DNA from: Malaya genurostris
Lineage: Eukaryota; Arthropoda; Insecta; Diptera; Culicidae
Direction of reading: 5' to 3'
DNA: 64,000 nucleotides
Assembly: GCF_030247185.1 (NCBI RefSeq)
Contig: NC_080571.1
Location: 38,188,002-38,252,001, forward strand
This document shows positions 32,931-45,644 of the stretch, piece after piece. The notes under the pieces were generated by a model. The model worked only from the letters and a program-made list of their open reading frames with translations. It made no database searches and was not told where the DNA came from. How positions within the stretch are numbered: position 1 is the first letter of the stretch; the number at the start of each line of letters is the position of its first letter. A program made the translations under genes and the position numbers.

Positions 32931-35387
32931 TTAAACAAATTTTCCACAAGCGTGTGATTCTTTACCAAAAACAATTGGAATATATCGTAATATTAGTAAA
33001 TAAAGAGCTGCAGAATAATTATCATCGTTTTCCTGTAGGTAAAAACAGACAAATAACCCATATTAGCAGGGTTTACTGTTGCAATGTAGAACTGATGGAA
33101 TTTAATGCTTGTAGAGACAGAATCGAACTTAGACATCAAATCGAACAAAACTTCTCCCGGGTAAATGCAAATCTTCATCACCGTCATGCCAATATTCGTT
33201 CCCCGTCCAGCAAGCCTCTGACAGGAGCAGGTTCCTCTAGGATCAAGAAACATTCCCGTCCTCGGGGTTGGTGTGATTGGTTGCGCTTTCCTGGCCTCCT
33301 GTAGCTAGAGTAGCTCAGTTCGGCGTCGTTGACGGGAATTTTTCGAGCTGAAATCGATCAGAAATTTCGTCTTTCCTTTCGTCAGCAGTCGTGTCGAGGG
33401 GCAACAGATTGATAGCAAATTATATTTAGATCAATTCTCGATTTCCCACACCACCACCTCCGCCTTAATCGGTTCCGAATCCGGGGCAAGACACTTCACG
33501 CCTGTGCCCCCGTCTGCCAGAGATTTACTCTTCATCTTCTTTTTCTTCTTCTTCAATCGAAAGCTGTGTTGTGTTCTAGTCACACTGTTTGACGAATAGA
33601 ATGAATTTAGATGGCATTGGACGGATAGAGCTTGGTAAATCGTACTAGAATTGAGTCTGACGCGTCGCAGGCTGTTGCAAATTGAGCGAATTGATTGATT
33701 GAGAAGCGAACGGGGAAGGCGTGATGGTGGCGGCTCCCCTCTGATTTCCGACTAGACCATTTCGGAAAATTGAGTTTCTGGGCTGCTGCGGCTGCTGGTG
33801 ACAGATGGCTTTGAAGCAGCTGTGCGGATTGGCGGGCATAATTCGAACTCATTACCGTTTTGTGCGATAATTTAGCACCGCACTCAAAATGTCTTATTAA
33901 AAGACCCAACAAACTGTCGCTTCCCATGCTTTTGCTTTGAATTTTCCTTTAAGTATCCGGACTACGATGTATGCATAAATAAAACTTGATTTCCACCTGC
34001 CTGAAAAGTTCACACGTGGGAAAAGATGCAAATGCACGCTAATGCATTTCAGCCACACAGCGATGCGGGGGTTCACGGCGGTTACCGGAGAACTCGTAGC
34101 AGAACTGGGCTTCTCTCCTTAGATGGAGTGAATTCACACGTGTTCCGTATTCCGTGTTAGCACGGACTCTTCTTTGCCCCTTTCCTAACTTCCCTAGGTC
34201 TTCCAGCGAGCAACATCTGCCGGAGCCCGACACCCTTCTTTATGCATCTCGAGAACCGGAGAACTGAGCGTATTTTATGTAAATGCTATGCGAATAAACA
34301 GCTACAATTTATGTGTACTGAATGTGGTTTTTTACCGGAGAAAGCAACGAAGATGTTTGCTCGGTTGTGACAGGTTTTTTTTCTCTCCCTCTTCTTCCTT
34401 TTCTTGTCTACGCAATTTAGCCGTGATAGAAGAACACTTTCTTACCAAATTATTCACTAAGTAGATTTCCGAGAGTTTTTGCAACATCAGGTTTTTAGTT
34501 TCGGTTCAAATATGCTCGATGTTGGGAGGCGGTCTTAAGCTAACAAACTCTACAAAAAGCTTGAAACCAAGGAACGTGGCTTGTCCTTTGTTTGGGAGGA
34601 CTAATTCAACCAAGCCTGTGTTGAATAATAATTTATTTGATTGTCTAGATTCTTTCTTCATTATTTGAAAAGTATTTGTTGCTTTCGACATTCTTGAATG
34701 CACTTTCAAATTTTCTTACCTCGGACTAAAGTGATAGGCAGCAAATACCAAGAACTTTAGGCTTCCACAGAATTCGAAATAATTTTAATATACATTCTGG
34801 AATTTATAATAGTAATATTAGTAATAAAATTTCAGTGTGATACCGCGTTCAGATGGGTAGAAACTAATTCATTTGCATCTTTCATCTACCAGTATTCTTG
34901 TTTCTATTTGTCTTTCACCTTATCTGCAATATTTTAGTGTCCTTAATTTTAGTATTTTATCCTTCAGCGTTTCACCTTCTTCTTATTCATCTCTTTCCAT
35001 CGTTGAGTTTATTATTTCCTAATACTCTATTTTGCTGTGATCATCTTTCTCGTTTTCTGTCTTATCTACAGTTTTCGAGACTTTTATCTTCTCGTCCTTG
35101 TATCTTTAAGCTATCCATTTGCGAGTGTTATATTTTTCTATATAATAAGATTTTTATATTTTATCGTTTATCCTTTTTGCCCTCATTCAGAAAGCGTATG
35201 CAACTACTATGGAAGCCGATATTGGATTTTCCCAAACTTATATTCATATAAAAGCTCTTCTAGTTTCATTCAAAATCCAAAAATGTAATTCAAATCCGAT
35301 GTCTGGTTCCTGATATACATGATGATATGTGCAAAAAAAATGTAAAGATTTGCACTAACTTTTCTCACAGCTGGCTTTTCACAAAGC
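32931..35387. other. No recognisable gene; less AT-rich block
   Basis: 33150-34260 is distinctly less AT-rich than its surroundings and lacks TE termini or tandem structure, so it may be unique host DNA. The frame 32921-33304 (127 codons) starts in the satellite and shows no recognisable domain. A pyrimidine-rich TTCTTCTTC tract lies near 33535-33560. 34880-35290 is AT-rich with hydrophobic shadow frames only. Confidence 0.45.
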
Positions 35388-35389
35388 TA

Positions 35390-36330
35390 CAGGTTCCGGC
35401 ACTCGAAGTGTAACCAATTAAAAAGGCCATAAATTCAGTTTGGAAAATTACTTTTACTTAATTCAAAGTACAAAATGTGTAAAAATAATACAAAATTCAG
35501 AATCAATTCACTTTTGCTCGATATGACCACCTTTTGCCTTGACTTGATGACTTGAGAGAGCGAAGGAGTTGCTTCGTTTGGCCGAATGTGACTTGCAGGT
35601 ATTTTGGCCCACTCGCGGACAATAACTTTTTTCAGCGCCTCGAGACTGGTGTATCTTTTAATTCGGACTTTGCTCTCCAAAATGGCCCAAAGAGAATAAT
35701 CCATTGGATTCGCATCTGGTGAATTCGAGAGCCATTGTGTGGACGTGATGAAGTTCGGAACGTTGTTTTTCAGTCATTCTTGGTTCACTCGAGCTTTATG
35801 AGACGGTGCCGAGTCCTGCTGAAAAGTCCATGGTCTGCCACCGAAATGTTTGTCTGCCCACGGCTTCAAAGCAACCTCCAGAATACTTTCCCGATAATAT
35901 GTCGCGTTTACCTTGACGCCAGGCTCGATGAAAACGATTGGAGAGCGCCCATCTGCGGTTACAGCGGCCCAAACCATTATCTGTTGCGGGTGCTGCCTCC
36001 TGGTGGCCAATCGATGACTCAAATTCTCGTATGAACGGTCGGTCAAGTAAACCCTATCGTTTTGAAAGTTTACGAATTGCTCAATTGGAAAAATTTTCTC
36101 GTCAGAAAATACAATGTTCGGAAATTGACCGCTTTCGGCCAAACGAAGCAACTCCTTCGCTCTCTCAAGTCATCAAGTCAAGGCAAAAGGTGGTCATATC
36201 GAGCAAAAGTGAATTGATTCTGAATTTTGTATTATTTTTACACATTTTGTACTTTGAATTAAGTAAAAGTAATTTTCCAAACTGAATTTATGGCCTTTTT
36301 AATTGGTTACACTTCGAGTGCCGGACCCTG
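35390..36330 (-). mobile_element. Foldback DD37D Tc1/mariner (maT-like) element
   Basis: 941 bp with TA at 35388-35389 and 36331-36332. The first 197 bp (35390-35586) and last 197 bp (36134-36330) are inverted copies with a single visible difference (CAGGTTCCGG versus CAGGGTCCGG). The long arms include the 3' end of the transposase gene, so they arose by replacing the 5' part of the element with an inverted copy of its 3' end. The near-identity of the arms implies a recent event or gene conversion. Confidence 0.88.
35508..36151 (-). pseudogene. DD37D transposase fragment
   Basis: Visible motifs in order are VFSDEKIF (first Asp), IMVWAAVTADGRSP, FQQDSAPSHK (second Asp), and NSPDANPMDYSLW (third Asp), then VREWAKIPASHI. 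Counting between the second and third Asp gives 37 residues, i.e. DD37D, the spacing of maT-like Tc1/mariner transposases. The N-terminal DNA-binding domains are missing, a Trp codon has become TGA at 35774-35776, and a deletion near 35580 shifts frame so that the expected C-terminus VKAKGGHIEQK lies in another frame ending at 35508. It is dead. Confidence 0.88.
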
Positions 36331-36606
36331 TAGATTCAAATGAAAGGTATTAAGATGCCATACTAAGTGCCAACATTTTATCTTGATACGATTTTCGGTT
36401 CAAGATTTACAGCGTCATAAGTGTAAATATTTCGATTTTAAGAGTGTTTTTTCGTAAATGACCATGTAAAAGTTACAGTTTCCACGAAAATTGTTCGTGA
36501 ATTGCTTTATTTTGTAGATCTTGCATGATGTTCGAATAATTTCCCTTTAGTTATTCCGGTTCCCAGTTTTCGGTTCCGGAAGTATCAGAAATAGTGATAA
36601 AAATTT

Positions 36607-38783
36607 TATCTTGTCTTGTCTTGTCTTGTCTTATCTTGTCTTGTCTTGTCTTGTCTTGTTTTGTCTTGTCTTGTCTTGTCTTGTCTTGTCTTGTCTTGTC
36701 TTGTCTTGTCTTGTCTTGTCTTGTCTTGTCTTGTCTTGTCTTGTCTTGTCCTGTCTTGTCTTGTCTTGTCTTGTCTTGTCTTGTCTTGTCTTGTCTTGTC
36801 TTGTCTTGTCTTGTCTTGTCTTGTCTTGTCTTGTCTTGTCTTGTCTTGTCTTGTCTTGTCTTGTCTTGTCTTGTCTTGTCTTGTCCTGTCTTGTCTTGTC
36901 TTGTCTTGTCTTGTCTTGTCTTGTCTTGTCTTGTCTTGTCTTGTCTTGTCTTGTCTTGTCTTGTCTTGTCTTGTCTTGTCTTGTCTTGTCTTGTCTTGTC
37001 TTGTCTTGTCTTGTCTTGTCTTGTCTTGTCTTGTCTTGTCTTGTCTTGTCTTGTCTTGTCTTGTCTTGTCTTGTCTTGTCTTGTCTTGTCTTGTCTTGTC
37101 TTGTCTTGTCTTGTCTTGTCCTGTCTTGTCCTGTCTTGTCCTGTCTTGTCCTGTCTTGTCCTGTCTTGTCTTGTCTTGTCTTGTCTTGTCTTGTCTTGTC
37201 TTGTCTTGTCTTGTCTTGTCTTGTCTTGTCTTGTCTTGTCTTGTCTTGTCTTGTCTTGTCTTGTCTTGTCTTGTCTTGTCTTGTCTTGTCTTGTCTTGTC
37301 TTGTCTAGTCTTGTCTTGTCTTGTCTTGTCTTGTCTTGTCTTGTCTTGTCTTGTCTTGTCTTGTCTTGTCTTGTCTTGTCTTGTCTTGTCTTGTCTTGTC
37401 TTGTCTTGTCTTGTCTTGTCTTGTCTTGTCTTGTCTTGTCTTGTCTTGTCTTGTCTTGTCTTGTCTTGTCTTGTCTTGTCTTGTCTTGTCTTGTCTTGTC
37501 TTGTCTTGTCTTGTCTTGTCTTGTCTTGTCTTGTCTTGTCTTGTCTTGTCTTGTCTTGTCTTGTCTTGTCTTGTCTTGTCTTGTCTTGTCTTGTCTTGTC
37601 TTGTCTTGTCTTGTCTTGTCTTGTCTTGTCTTGTCTTGTCTTGTCTTGTCTTGTCTTGTCTTGTCTTGTCTTGTCTTGTCTTGTCTTGTCTTGTCTTGTC
37701 TTATCTTGTCTTGTCTTGTCTTGTCTTGTCTTGTCTTGTCTTATCTTGTCTTGTCTTGTCTTGTCTTGTCTTGTCTTGTCTTGTCTTGTCTTGTCTTGTC
37801 TTGTCTTGTCCTGTCTTGTCCTGTCTTGTCCTGTCTTGTCCTGTCTTGTCCTGTCTTGTCTTGTCTTGTCTTGTCTTGTCTTGTCTTGTCTTGTCTTGTC
37901 TTGTCTTGTCTTGTCTTGTCTTGTCTTGTCCTGTCCTGTCTTGTCTTGTCTTGTCTTGTCCTGTCCTGTCTTGTCCTGTCTTGTCCTGTCTTGTCCTGTC
38001 TTGTACTGTCTTGTCCTGTCTTGTTCTGTCTTGTCCTGTCTTGTCCTGTCTTGTCCTGTCTTGTCCTGTCTTGTCCTGTCTTGTCCTGTCTTGTCCTGTC
38101 TTGTCCTGTCTTGTCCTGTCTTGTCCTGTCTTGTCCTGTCTTGTCCTGTCTTGTCCTGTCTTGTCCTGTCTTGTCCTGTCTTGTCCTGTCTTGTCCTGTC
38201 TTGTCCTGTCTTGTCCTGTCTTGTCCTGTCTTGTCCTGTCTTGTCCTGTCTTGTCCTGTCTTGTCCTGTCTTGTCCTGTCTTGTCCTGTCTTGTCCTGTC
38301 TTGTCCTGTCTTGTCCTGTCTTGTCCTGTCTTGTCCTGTCTTGTCCTGTCTTGTCCTGTCTTGTCCTGTCTTGTCCTGTCTTGTCCTGTCTTGTCCTGTC
38401 TTGTCCTGTCTTGTCCTGTCTTGTCCTGTCTTGTCCTGTCTTGTCCTGTCTTGTCCTGTCTTGTCCTGTCTTGTCCTGTCTTGTCCTGTCTTGTCCTGTC
38501 TTGTCCTGTCTTGTCCTCTCTTGTCCTGTCTTGTCCTGTCTTGTCCTGTCTTGTCCTGTCTTGTCCTGTCTTGTCCTGTCTTGTCCTGTCTTGTCCTGTC
38601 TTGTCCTGTCTTGTCCTGTCTTGTCCTGTCTTGTCCTGTCTTGTCCTGTCTTGTCCTGTCTTGTCCTGTCTTGTCCTGTCTTGTCCTGTCTTGTCCTGTC
38701 TTGTCCTGTTTTGTCCTTTCTTGTTCTATCTTGTCCTGTTTTGTCCTTTCTTGTCCTGTCTTGTCCAGTCTTGTCCTGTCTTA
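36607..38783. repeat. (TTGTC)n array with a TTGTCCTGTC half
   Basis: About 435 pentamers. From 36607 to about 37925 the unit is mainly TTGTC, with scattered CTGTC. A block of five alternating CTGTC units occurs at 37121-37165 and again at 37811-37855 (690 bp later). From about 37965 to 38700 the strict unit is the 10-mer TTGTCCTGTC. The ends decay (TTGTTCTATC, TTATGTTGTC). Every frame is open (LSCLV pattern), giving spurious ORFs of up to 762 codons. Confidence 0.97.
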
Positions 38784-39468
38784 TGTTGTCTTATAGCATC
38801 TTATCATCGTATATTTCTGTTTTCTTCTTTTCAATGTTCTTTTACACTGTTTTCTTTCTTCTAATAGATGATTTTCATTTTTATAAACTTTCACTTTAGT
38901 CGTTTCCATTTTAGTCTTTGGTTCTCTATCATTAAATATTTTAATTTTTAAATTTCCTAGAATCTAATCGTTCATTTTATAGTGATCATCCTGATATTCT
39001 ATTTTTATACGTCCGGTATGTGATTTCTAATGTTCGGTCTGCTTGTATCCTATCTTCTACTGTTCTATATGATAGGTTTCTATTGTAGCTTAAAGTTAAT
39101 TTTCTTACTCCTAGTATGCCATTTTCTATATTCCTATCATTCTGTTATTTATCATCTAGTTGTCTATCTACAATATACCGAACTTCTACTTTTTGAGCGT
39201 AATATTCTAGTCTTTATCCCTAAAATCTTCGTTTCTCACATTCTTGAGTTCTATCCTCTAATCTATTGTTGTTCGGTAATTCATCTTCTTATCGTCTATC
39301 GTAATGTATTCTACCTTTGAATTCTTTTCTTGTCCCATATCTTATAGTTTCGTCGCGTTCAGTCGGATGTTGTTCTTTTTCAATTGCTAGCTGTTATTTA
39401 TCTGTTATCTGTCTTGTAGTTCGTTATATGTTTATATTATTCCTCTTGTGTTTCAATCTATCGGCTTT
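38784..39468. other. Pyrimidine-rich transition zone
   Basis: T/C-rich on the plus strand, with loose TTCTAT/TTCTTT phrases between two pyrimidine-biased arrays. It looks like heavily decayed array sequence. The hydrophobic frames here (for example 39030-39320) are composition artefacts. No gene is seen. Confidence 0.5.
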
Positions 39469-41463
39469 CTATCTTCAAAACTTTCAACTTCTAACTTCTC
39501 AATTCTAATCTCTAACTTCTAACTTCTAACTTCTAACTTCTAACTTCTATCTTCAAAACTTTCAACTTCTAACTTCTCAATTCTAATCTCTAACTTCTAA
39601 CTTCTAACTTCTAACTTCTAACTTCTAACTTCTAACTTCTAACTTCTAACTTCTAACTTCTAACTTCTAACTTCTAACTTCTAACTTCAAACTTCAAACT
39701 TCAAACTTCAAACTTCAAACTTCAAACTTCAAACTTCAAACTTCAAACTTCAAACTTCAAACTTCAAACTTCAAACTTCAAACTTCAAACTTCAAACTTC
39801 AAACTTCAAACTTCAAACTTCAAACTTCAAACTTCAAACTTCAAACTTCAAACTTCAAACTTCAAACTTCAAACTTCAAACTTCAAACTTCAAACTTCAA
39901 ACTTCAAACTTCAAACTTCAAACTTCAAACTTCAAACTTCCAACTTCCAACTTCCAACTTCCAACTTCCAACTTCTAACTTCCAACTTCCAACTTCCAAC
40001 TTCCAACTTCCAACTTCCAACTTCTAACTTCCAACTTCCAACTTCCAACTTCCAATTTCCAACTTCCAACTTCCAACTTCCAACTTCCAACTTCCAACTT
40101 CCAACTTCCAACTTCCAACTCCCTACTTCCAACTTCCAACTTCCAACTTCCAACTTCCAACTTCCAACTTCCAACTTCCAACTTCCAACTTCCAACTTCC
40201 AACTTCCAACTTCCAACTTCCAACTTCCAACTTCCAACTTCCAACTTCCAACTTCCAACTTCCAACTTCCAACTTCCAACTTCCAACTTCCAACTTCCAA
40301 CTTCCAACTTCCAACTTCCAACTTCCAACTTCCAACTTCCAACTTCCAACTTCCAACTTCCAACTTCCAACTTCCAACTTCCAACTTCCAACTTCCAACT
40401 TCCAACTTCCAACTTCCAACTTCCAACTTCCAACTTCCAACTTCCAACTTCCAACTTCCAACTTCCAACTTCCAACTTCCAACTTCCAACTTCCAACTTC
40501 CAACTTCCAACTTCCAACTTCCAACTTCCAACTTCCAACTTCCAACTTCCAACTTCCAACTTCCAACTTCCAACTTCCAACTTCCAACTTCCAACTTCCA
40601 ACTTCCAACTTCCAACTTCCAACTTCCAACTTCCAACTTCCAACTTCCAACTTCCAACTTCCAACTTCCAACTTCCAACTTCTAACTTCCAACTTCCAAC
40701 TTCCAACTTCCAACTTCCAACTTCCAACTTCTAACTTCCAACTTCCAACTTCCAACTTCCAATTTCCAACTTCCAACTTCCAACTTCCAACTTCCAACTT
40801 CCAACTTCCAACTTCCAACTTCCAACTCCCTACTTCCAACTTCCAACTTCCAACTTCCAACTTCCAACTTCCAACTTCCAACTTCCAACTTCCAACTTCC
40901 AACTTCCAACTTCCAACTTCCAACTTCCAACTTCCAACTTCCAACTTCCAACTTCCAACTTCCAACTTCCAACTTCCAACTTCCAACTTCCAACTTCCAA
41001 CTTCCAACTTCCAACTTCCAACTTCCAACTTCCAACTTCCAACTTCCAACTTCCAACTTCCAACTTCCAACTTCCAACTTCCAACTTCCAACTTCCAACT
41101 TCCAACTTCCAACTTCCAACTTCCAACTTCCAACTTCCAACTTCCAACTTCCAACTTCCAACTTCCAACTTCCAACTTCCAACTTCCAACTTCCAACTTC
41201 CAACTTCCAACTTCCAACTTCCAACTTCCAACTTCCAACTTCCAACTTCCAACTTCCAACTTCCAACTTCCAACTTCCAACTTCCAACTTCCAACTTCCA
41301 ACTTCCAACTTCCAACTTCCAACTTCCAACTTCCAACTTCCAACTTCCAACTTCCAACTTCCAACTTCCAACTTCCAACTTCCAACTTCCAACTTCCAAC
41401 TTCCAACTTCCAACTTCCAACTTCCAACTTCTAACTTCTAACTTCTAACTTTTAATTTCTAAC
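39469..41463. repeat. (TTCNAAC)n heptanucleotide array in variant blocks
   Basis: Three successive homogenised variants of one heptamer: TTCTAAC (about 39490-39683), TTCAAAC (about 39684-39938), TTCCAAC (about 39939-41430), then a short return to TTCTAAC. A 78-bp phrase ('TATCTTCAAAACTTTCAAC...') is repeated at 39469 and 39548. Rare variants (CTTCTAAC, CCAATTTCC, CTCCCTACTTCC) recur 707 bp later (39977/40684; 40121/40828), so a segment was duplicated by exactly 101 units. All frames are open (minus strand VGSWKLE pattern). Confidence 0.97.
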
Positions 41464-44400
41464 TTCCATATTTTTATGTTCCTCATTTGTTTTGCGTATC
41501 TTCAAAAAAATTAATAAATAAATAAATCTACCATAAAAACTAACGTTTGAAGGAATCAGGTTAGATTCGCTGGAAAAATATAGTTTTACCACTCATGGAT
41601 GAGTTTTTATTAGTAATTTATCCTGTTTTTTCGAAGAAACATCTTCCGCTTTAATTACGCCTTGTCATGTCTGTAAAGATAAAAGAGAGGGAAAAGTGTT
41701 ACGGAATTTAATGAGCAAGCCATTTCGATACTCTCGTATTATAGACGGGTTAGTTTTCTTGAATCAATTTGCACCCTCTCATTTCACTGCTAACGGCAGA
41801 CTCTCGGGGTGACTTTACTTAGTAATAGTACAAATATTAAAGACAGTACAATTCAGCAGCGCTACATCATCCCCTTCAATAAAAACATCTTCCCTCGACA
41901 TTTTTTTTTCTCTCCTACCAATCTGCCATGAATGGTAAATTTCAACTGCAAAACTGTACCACACAAAGCATTTCAACAAGTTCCACCTGAGGTTCGCCTG
42001 CAAACCACAGAGCAAACCGCCAGACACGAAAACAATTTTCCTCGGTTCCCGAAGTGATGATCTGCTCAAGTAAACGCCTCGAGCAGCATGTAAATTATTT
42101 CCGAAACATTCATGCATCAGAGTTGGAAAGCATTTCCTCGAACAAACGGTACAATTCGCTAGTTAGCATGTACCACCCTGCCCACCTTGCCCGCCACCAT
42201 TTCGCACACGTTGTTTCAACTGTTTCCGAACGAAAAAAGGAATCACACACACACACTTACACAGTACACAGAAAAGGGCAGCAGAATGGCATCGTTTAGT
42301 TCCTCTGTTAGCCACCGGAGCTCGCTCGGTTTGCCCTCGTAATATTTCCCATTCCCGAAGGTGATGAAGTTGAGGTAAGTTTTAACTTCTACTCGGTCCT
42401 AAATTCTGGCACCAAATGAAGCAGACATTTTTCCGACATAACTTTTCCGGCATGATCCGCATCCGGTCGTAGAAAAGGGTGAGGTTTTGGTTTAACATTT
42501 TTCAATTTAAAATATTGAAATAATAGAACTTTTTCGATGTTAAACGATTTCACAAAACTGCAAAACAAGCAACTCAAGTCGAATAATAGGAACAGAGAGA
42601 GCTGTTTGTATTTTCGGATCGAATAAAACTTCTCAAATTATGCTTGAATACCAACATCCAGCTAGCCTGCCGTCCTTCGATCTTCGTTCGCCGAGGTAAA
42701 TTGTTTATGTGCCAGCTCGAAATCCTGCAGAATACTTTGGGGTTTCGTTTGTAACCAACTGCGTGCTACAAGCAATAGAAACAAATGAGAACATGGGATA
42801 TGTTGATGCAGCATGTTAAACGATTTAAAAGTGGTTTTGTTTTTTTTTTTGGCTGACAGGTTCTGGGGAAGAGCAAGAGAAAAAAAACCCGACGGAGTTA
42901 GAATTTCAGTATGATAAACATAGCTGATGTTTGAGATAATTTGAATGTTTCTGTGAGGCGATACGAGGAATACTGAGATTTGATGAAGACAAGGAATTGA
43001 GGGCCTCAACGCAAGAAAATTCCATATCAGGAGCCAGAAAGGTTCGCTACACTATTGCGCAAAACTTTAAAAACAAAATTTCGGCACCTGCAAGCATGGA
43101 GGATAATTTAAAAGGTTGGAAATTGGGTACCGATCAAATTGAAACAGAAAGATGTTGAATGTAGGAATGTTGACTTTTGAGTCGAGACTCGGAGTGCCGA
43201 GTGTCATATTCCATTCGACACAGTTTGGCCTTTTTGGTTGGATCTGACTTTCGGGTCCGGAGTTATGAGGTAAAATGTGCTAGAAAATGGAAACATATGT
43301 GTTCTAACCTCAGATATGGCGTGACAGAATTTTACTAGTTTAGATTCAAATCCTATACACAACTTCTGAATTTCATTTGGATCCGACTTATGGTTCTGAA
43401 ATGATAGGGTAAAGTGTGTTAAAAAAGTTTATATCATCACTTGAAAGAGCAAAACGAAAAAAGCTACAATTTTTTTAGAGATGCCTCAAAACTACTTTAA
43501 TCAGTAGACGGCCAAACAAACCGATTTCGGATGGATAGAACTTAATCGTGAATATCTCTTATTGTATTTAATGTATATTACAGTGATTTGATTTTTTTTT
43601 CTCCATATCATCGTAAATATGTTCAGCAATATATGATCAAATGACTCAAAATTGAAGTTTTCTAACATGTTTGGAATGAACAAGAATTAAGGTGAAATTC
43701 ATTGCCAAAATAAAGCGAATAAAATTTCAACTGCCTAAACTGAACGAATCATCGCACAAAGCGTATCGTGAAAAACCGACACATTGAAATGCGGAATATT
43801 TTCAGTGATTGAGTTCAAGGCGGCTTGCGACACGTTTTGTTTGGTAGTAAAACAGGCACTAACACAAGGCAGAAACATATGTGCATATTGTTTAAGATGG
43901 TCAATTTATTACCAAACTGCTCTTATAATTGATATTCTCGCCTATGGCGAAATTGTTCATTCTGCAGACTAAAATCTTTGGTATGACGAAAATACTTCAC
44001 TTAACTGATTCCAAATATGCATCATTTCATAAAAGAACTGAATAATGTTCAGAAAGGATATTTTTTATATGAAATTACAGTTGGCTTGTAAAATGTTCAC
44101 TAAAAATATCTAGTTTGTGATGTACATTCCTCCGAAGATGCATCAGTATTCGAAAGATCCCAAAAATGGAATAATTAGAGTAGATTAGATTGATACTTAG
44201 TTTGTTTTGCTTCATTTCGTTTTAATTATGCGTATAACCCGATCAAAAAAGAAGAAATATGCACCTGAGGTTATTTCATGTTTTCTATCTGAATTAGTCA
44301 TAATCTTTGCCTCGTTAGTAGTTAAAATAACAGAAATCATAACTCAAATTGACCTAGGTGATTTACTACAACTTTTCAGCTGTTATTACTCATTTTTTGG

Positions 44401-44580
44401 GGAATAATTTCCATCGCCCCTACCTCTTTCGTTGCTATTTTAGAACTATGAGCAAGTTTGTTTTGGGTGCTGAACAATAGTTGCAACAGAACGGAAAGGA
44501 CTAAATTTAGTGGAGTAAATTCATTACCACCTGCACAAAATCATCTTGAACGATAGGTGTTTGGCGCATAACGAGTTGCA
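41464..44580. other. No recognisable gene
   Basis: 41700-43030 is less AT-rich, with short frames (up to 115 codons at 42662-43009) that I cannot assign. An (AC)n tract lies near 42246. About 43190-43430 contains the dispersed repeat family also seen at 71-440. The rest is plain AT-rich sequence. Confidence 0.45.
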
Positions 44581-44581
44581 T

Positions 44582-44739
44582 AAGGTTGATGTCAGAGTAA
44601 GCGCGGAACGCGATGCGAAGCGAAGCGATTCAATGCGATGTACTGTTTTCGCATCGCATTCACTCTGACAGGTTTGCTTTGATTAAATGTAACTAGCTCA
44701 CACGCGCGTCCAGACGCTTTCACTCTGACATCACCCTAA
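44582..44739. mobile_element. Short MITE with GATGTCAGAGT termini
   Basis: The left end AAGGTTGATGTCAGAGTAAG and right end (reverse complement CTTAGGGTGATGTCAGAGTG) form imperfect TIRs around ~155 bp that include CGATGCGAAGCGAAGCG. There is no coding capacity. It interrupts or abuts Helitron-related sequence on the right. Confidence 0.65.
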
Positions 44740-44744
44740 GTGTT

Positions 44745-45085
44745 TGGCCGTCGAAGATAGGAATACTAGATCGTTAAAAGAATCTTTTGGCGCGCAACGA
44801 TTTGTTTTGTGTGAAGTTTTCACATACGTACTTGATTCATGTGATTCGTCGTTTTGAAATACGTACTAATGGTGAAACGCATATAACTGTTCTAGCTGTA
44901 CCGTAAGCAGAATCAAAAGTTCTGATATCGTTTACTAGTAGATGAATTGTGTGCAATGTAATCAGAAATTGTAGAACGATTTTTCACGAATCAATGATAA
45001 GATTCTGCTGTTGAAACAATGACGTCAAACAAAGCGATTTTCCTTGCATCAAGCATGCTTCCTTCAGCAGCTTCGTGTAAATTTT
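44745..45085. repeat. Helitron-related truncated copy
   Basis: 'GTGTTTGGCCGTCGAAGATA' matches 45886-45906 inside the Helitron. It then jumps to text matching 46240-46830 ('AAGAATCTTTTGGCGCGCAA', 'GTTTTGTGTGAAGTTTTCAC', 'AAAAGTTCTGATATCGTT'). The intervening Helitron sequence and the nested MITE are absent here. It is a diverged, internally deleted relative lacking both Helitron ends. Confidence 0.65.
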
Positions 45086-45644
45086 CAGGGAAGGATTACT
45101 TAAAAACGTACTGCTTAGGATGCTATTCATAACATTTCTAAACTGCTTAAGCTTAAGTAGCATGTAAAAACAATTATGTTAGTTGTGAGATCTGCTGTTT
45201 CATGCATTGACTTGAACGATAAGAAGAATACTGGTATAATCATTGCTCATGTTTACTCCGCTAGAAATGATAGGGTCTAAATGATGAAGAAAATCATCAT
45301 TTTTGACCATTTTTTCAGAATAAAGAATTGACCATTCAGAACAAAATAAATTCAAATGTTCTGCATGATAAAAAGCATCATGTAAATTTTTCGTTGCGGT
45401 GTCCACTGTATCTCCCCAAATGCAATACAAAACAATATAATATAATATAATTCAATATATCATGATATAATATAATATAACTACAGGGAACAGACATCCA
45501 AGTTAGTTCAAATTTATTCAAAAAGCTATGTAAATCATACAAGTAAAAATCCGTTAAAAATCACCGTTGCACGCGACTTTGGACGTATGAATGTCTGTCT
45601 GATATCTGTTCTCTGTGATATAACATAATATAAAATAATCCATA

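Noticed and set aside
32921..33304. 127-codon gene beyond the satellite
   Set aside because: It starts inside the satellite edge, has no recognisable domain, and the opposite strand is also open.
36594..38899. 756- and 762-codon LSCLV-repeat frames
   Set aside because: A pentamer without stop codons is open in every frame. The frames overlap in all three phases and carry no codon-level signal.
39932..41427. Several 196-434-codon VGSWKLE-repeat frames on the minus strand
   Set aside because: Translation of the TTCCAAC heptamer array in overlapping frames.
36607..41463. CRISPR array
   Set aside because: Units are 5 or 7 bp with no spacers, in eukaryotic transposon-rich DNA.
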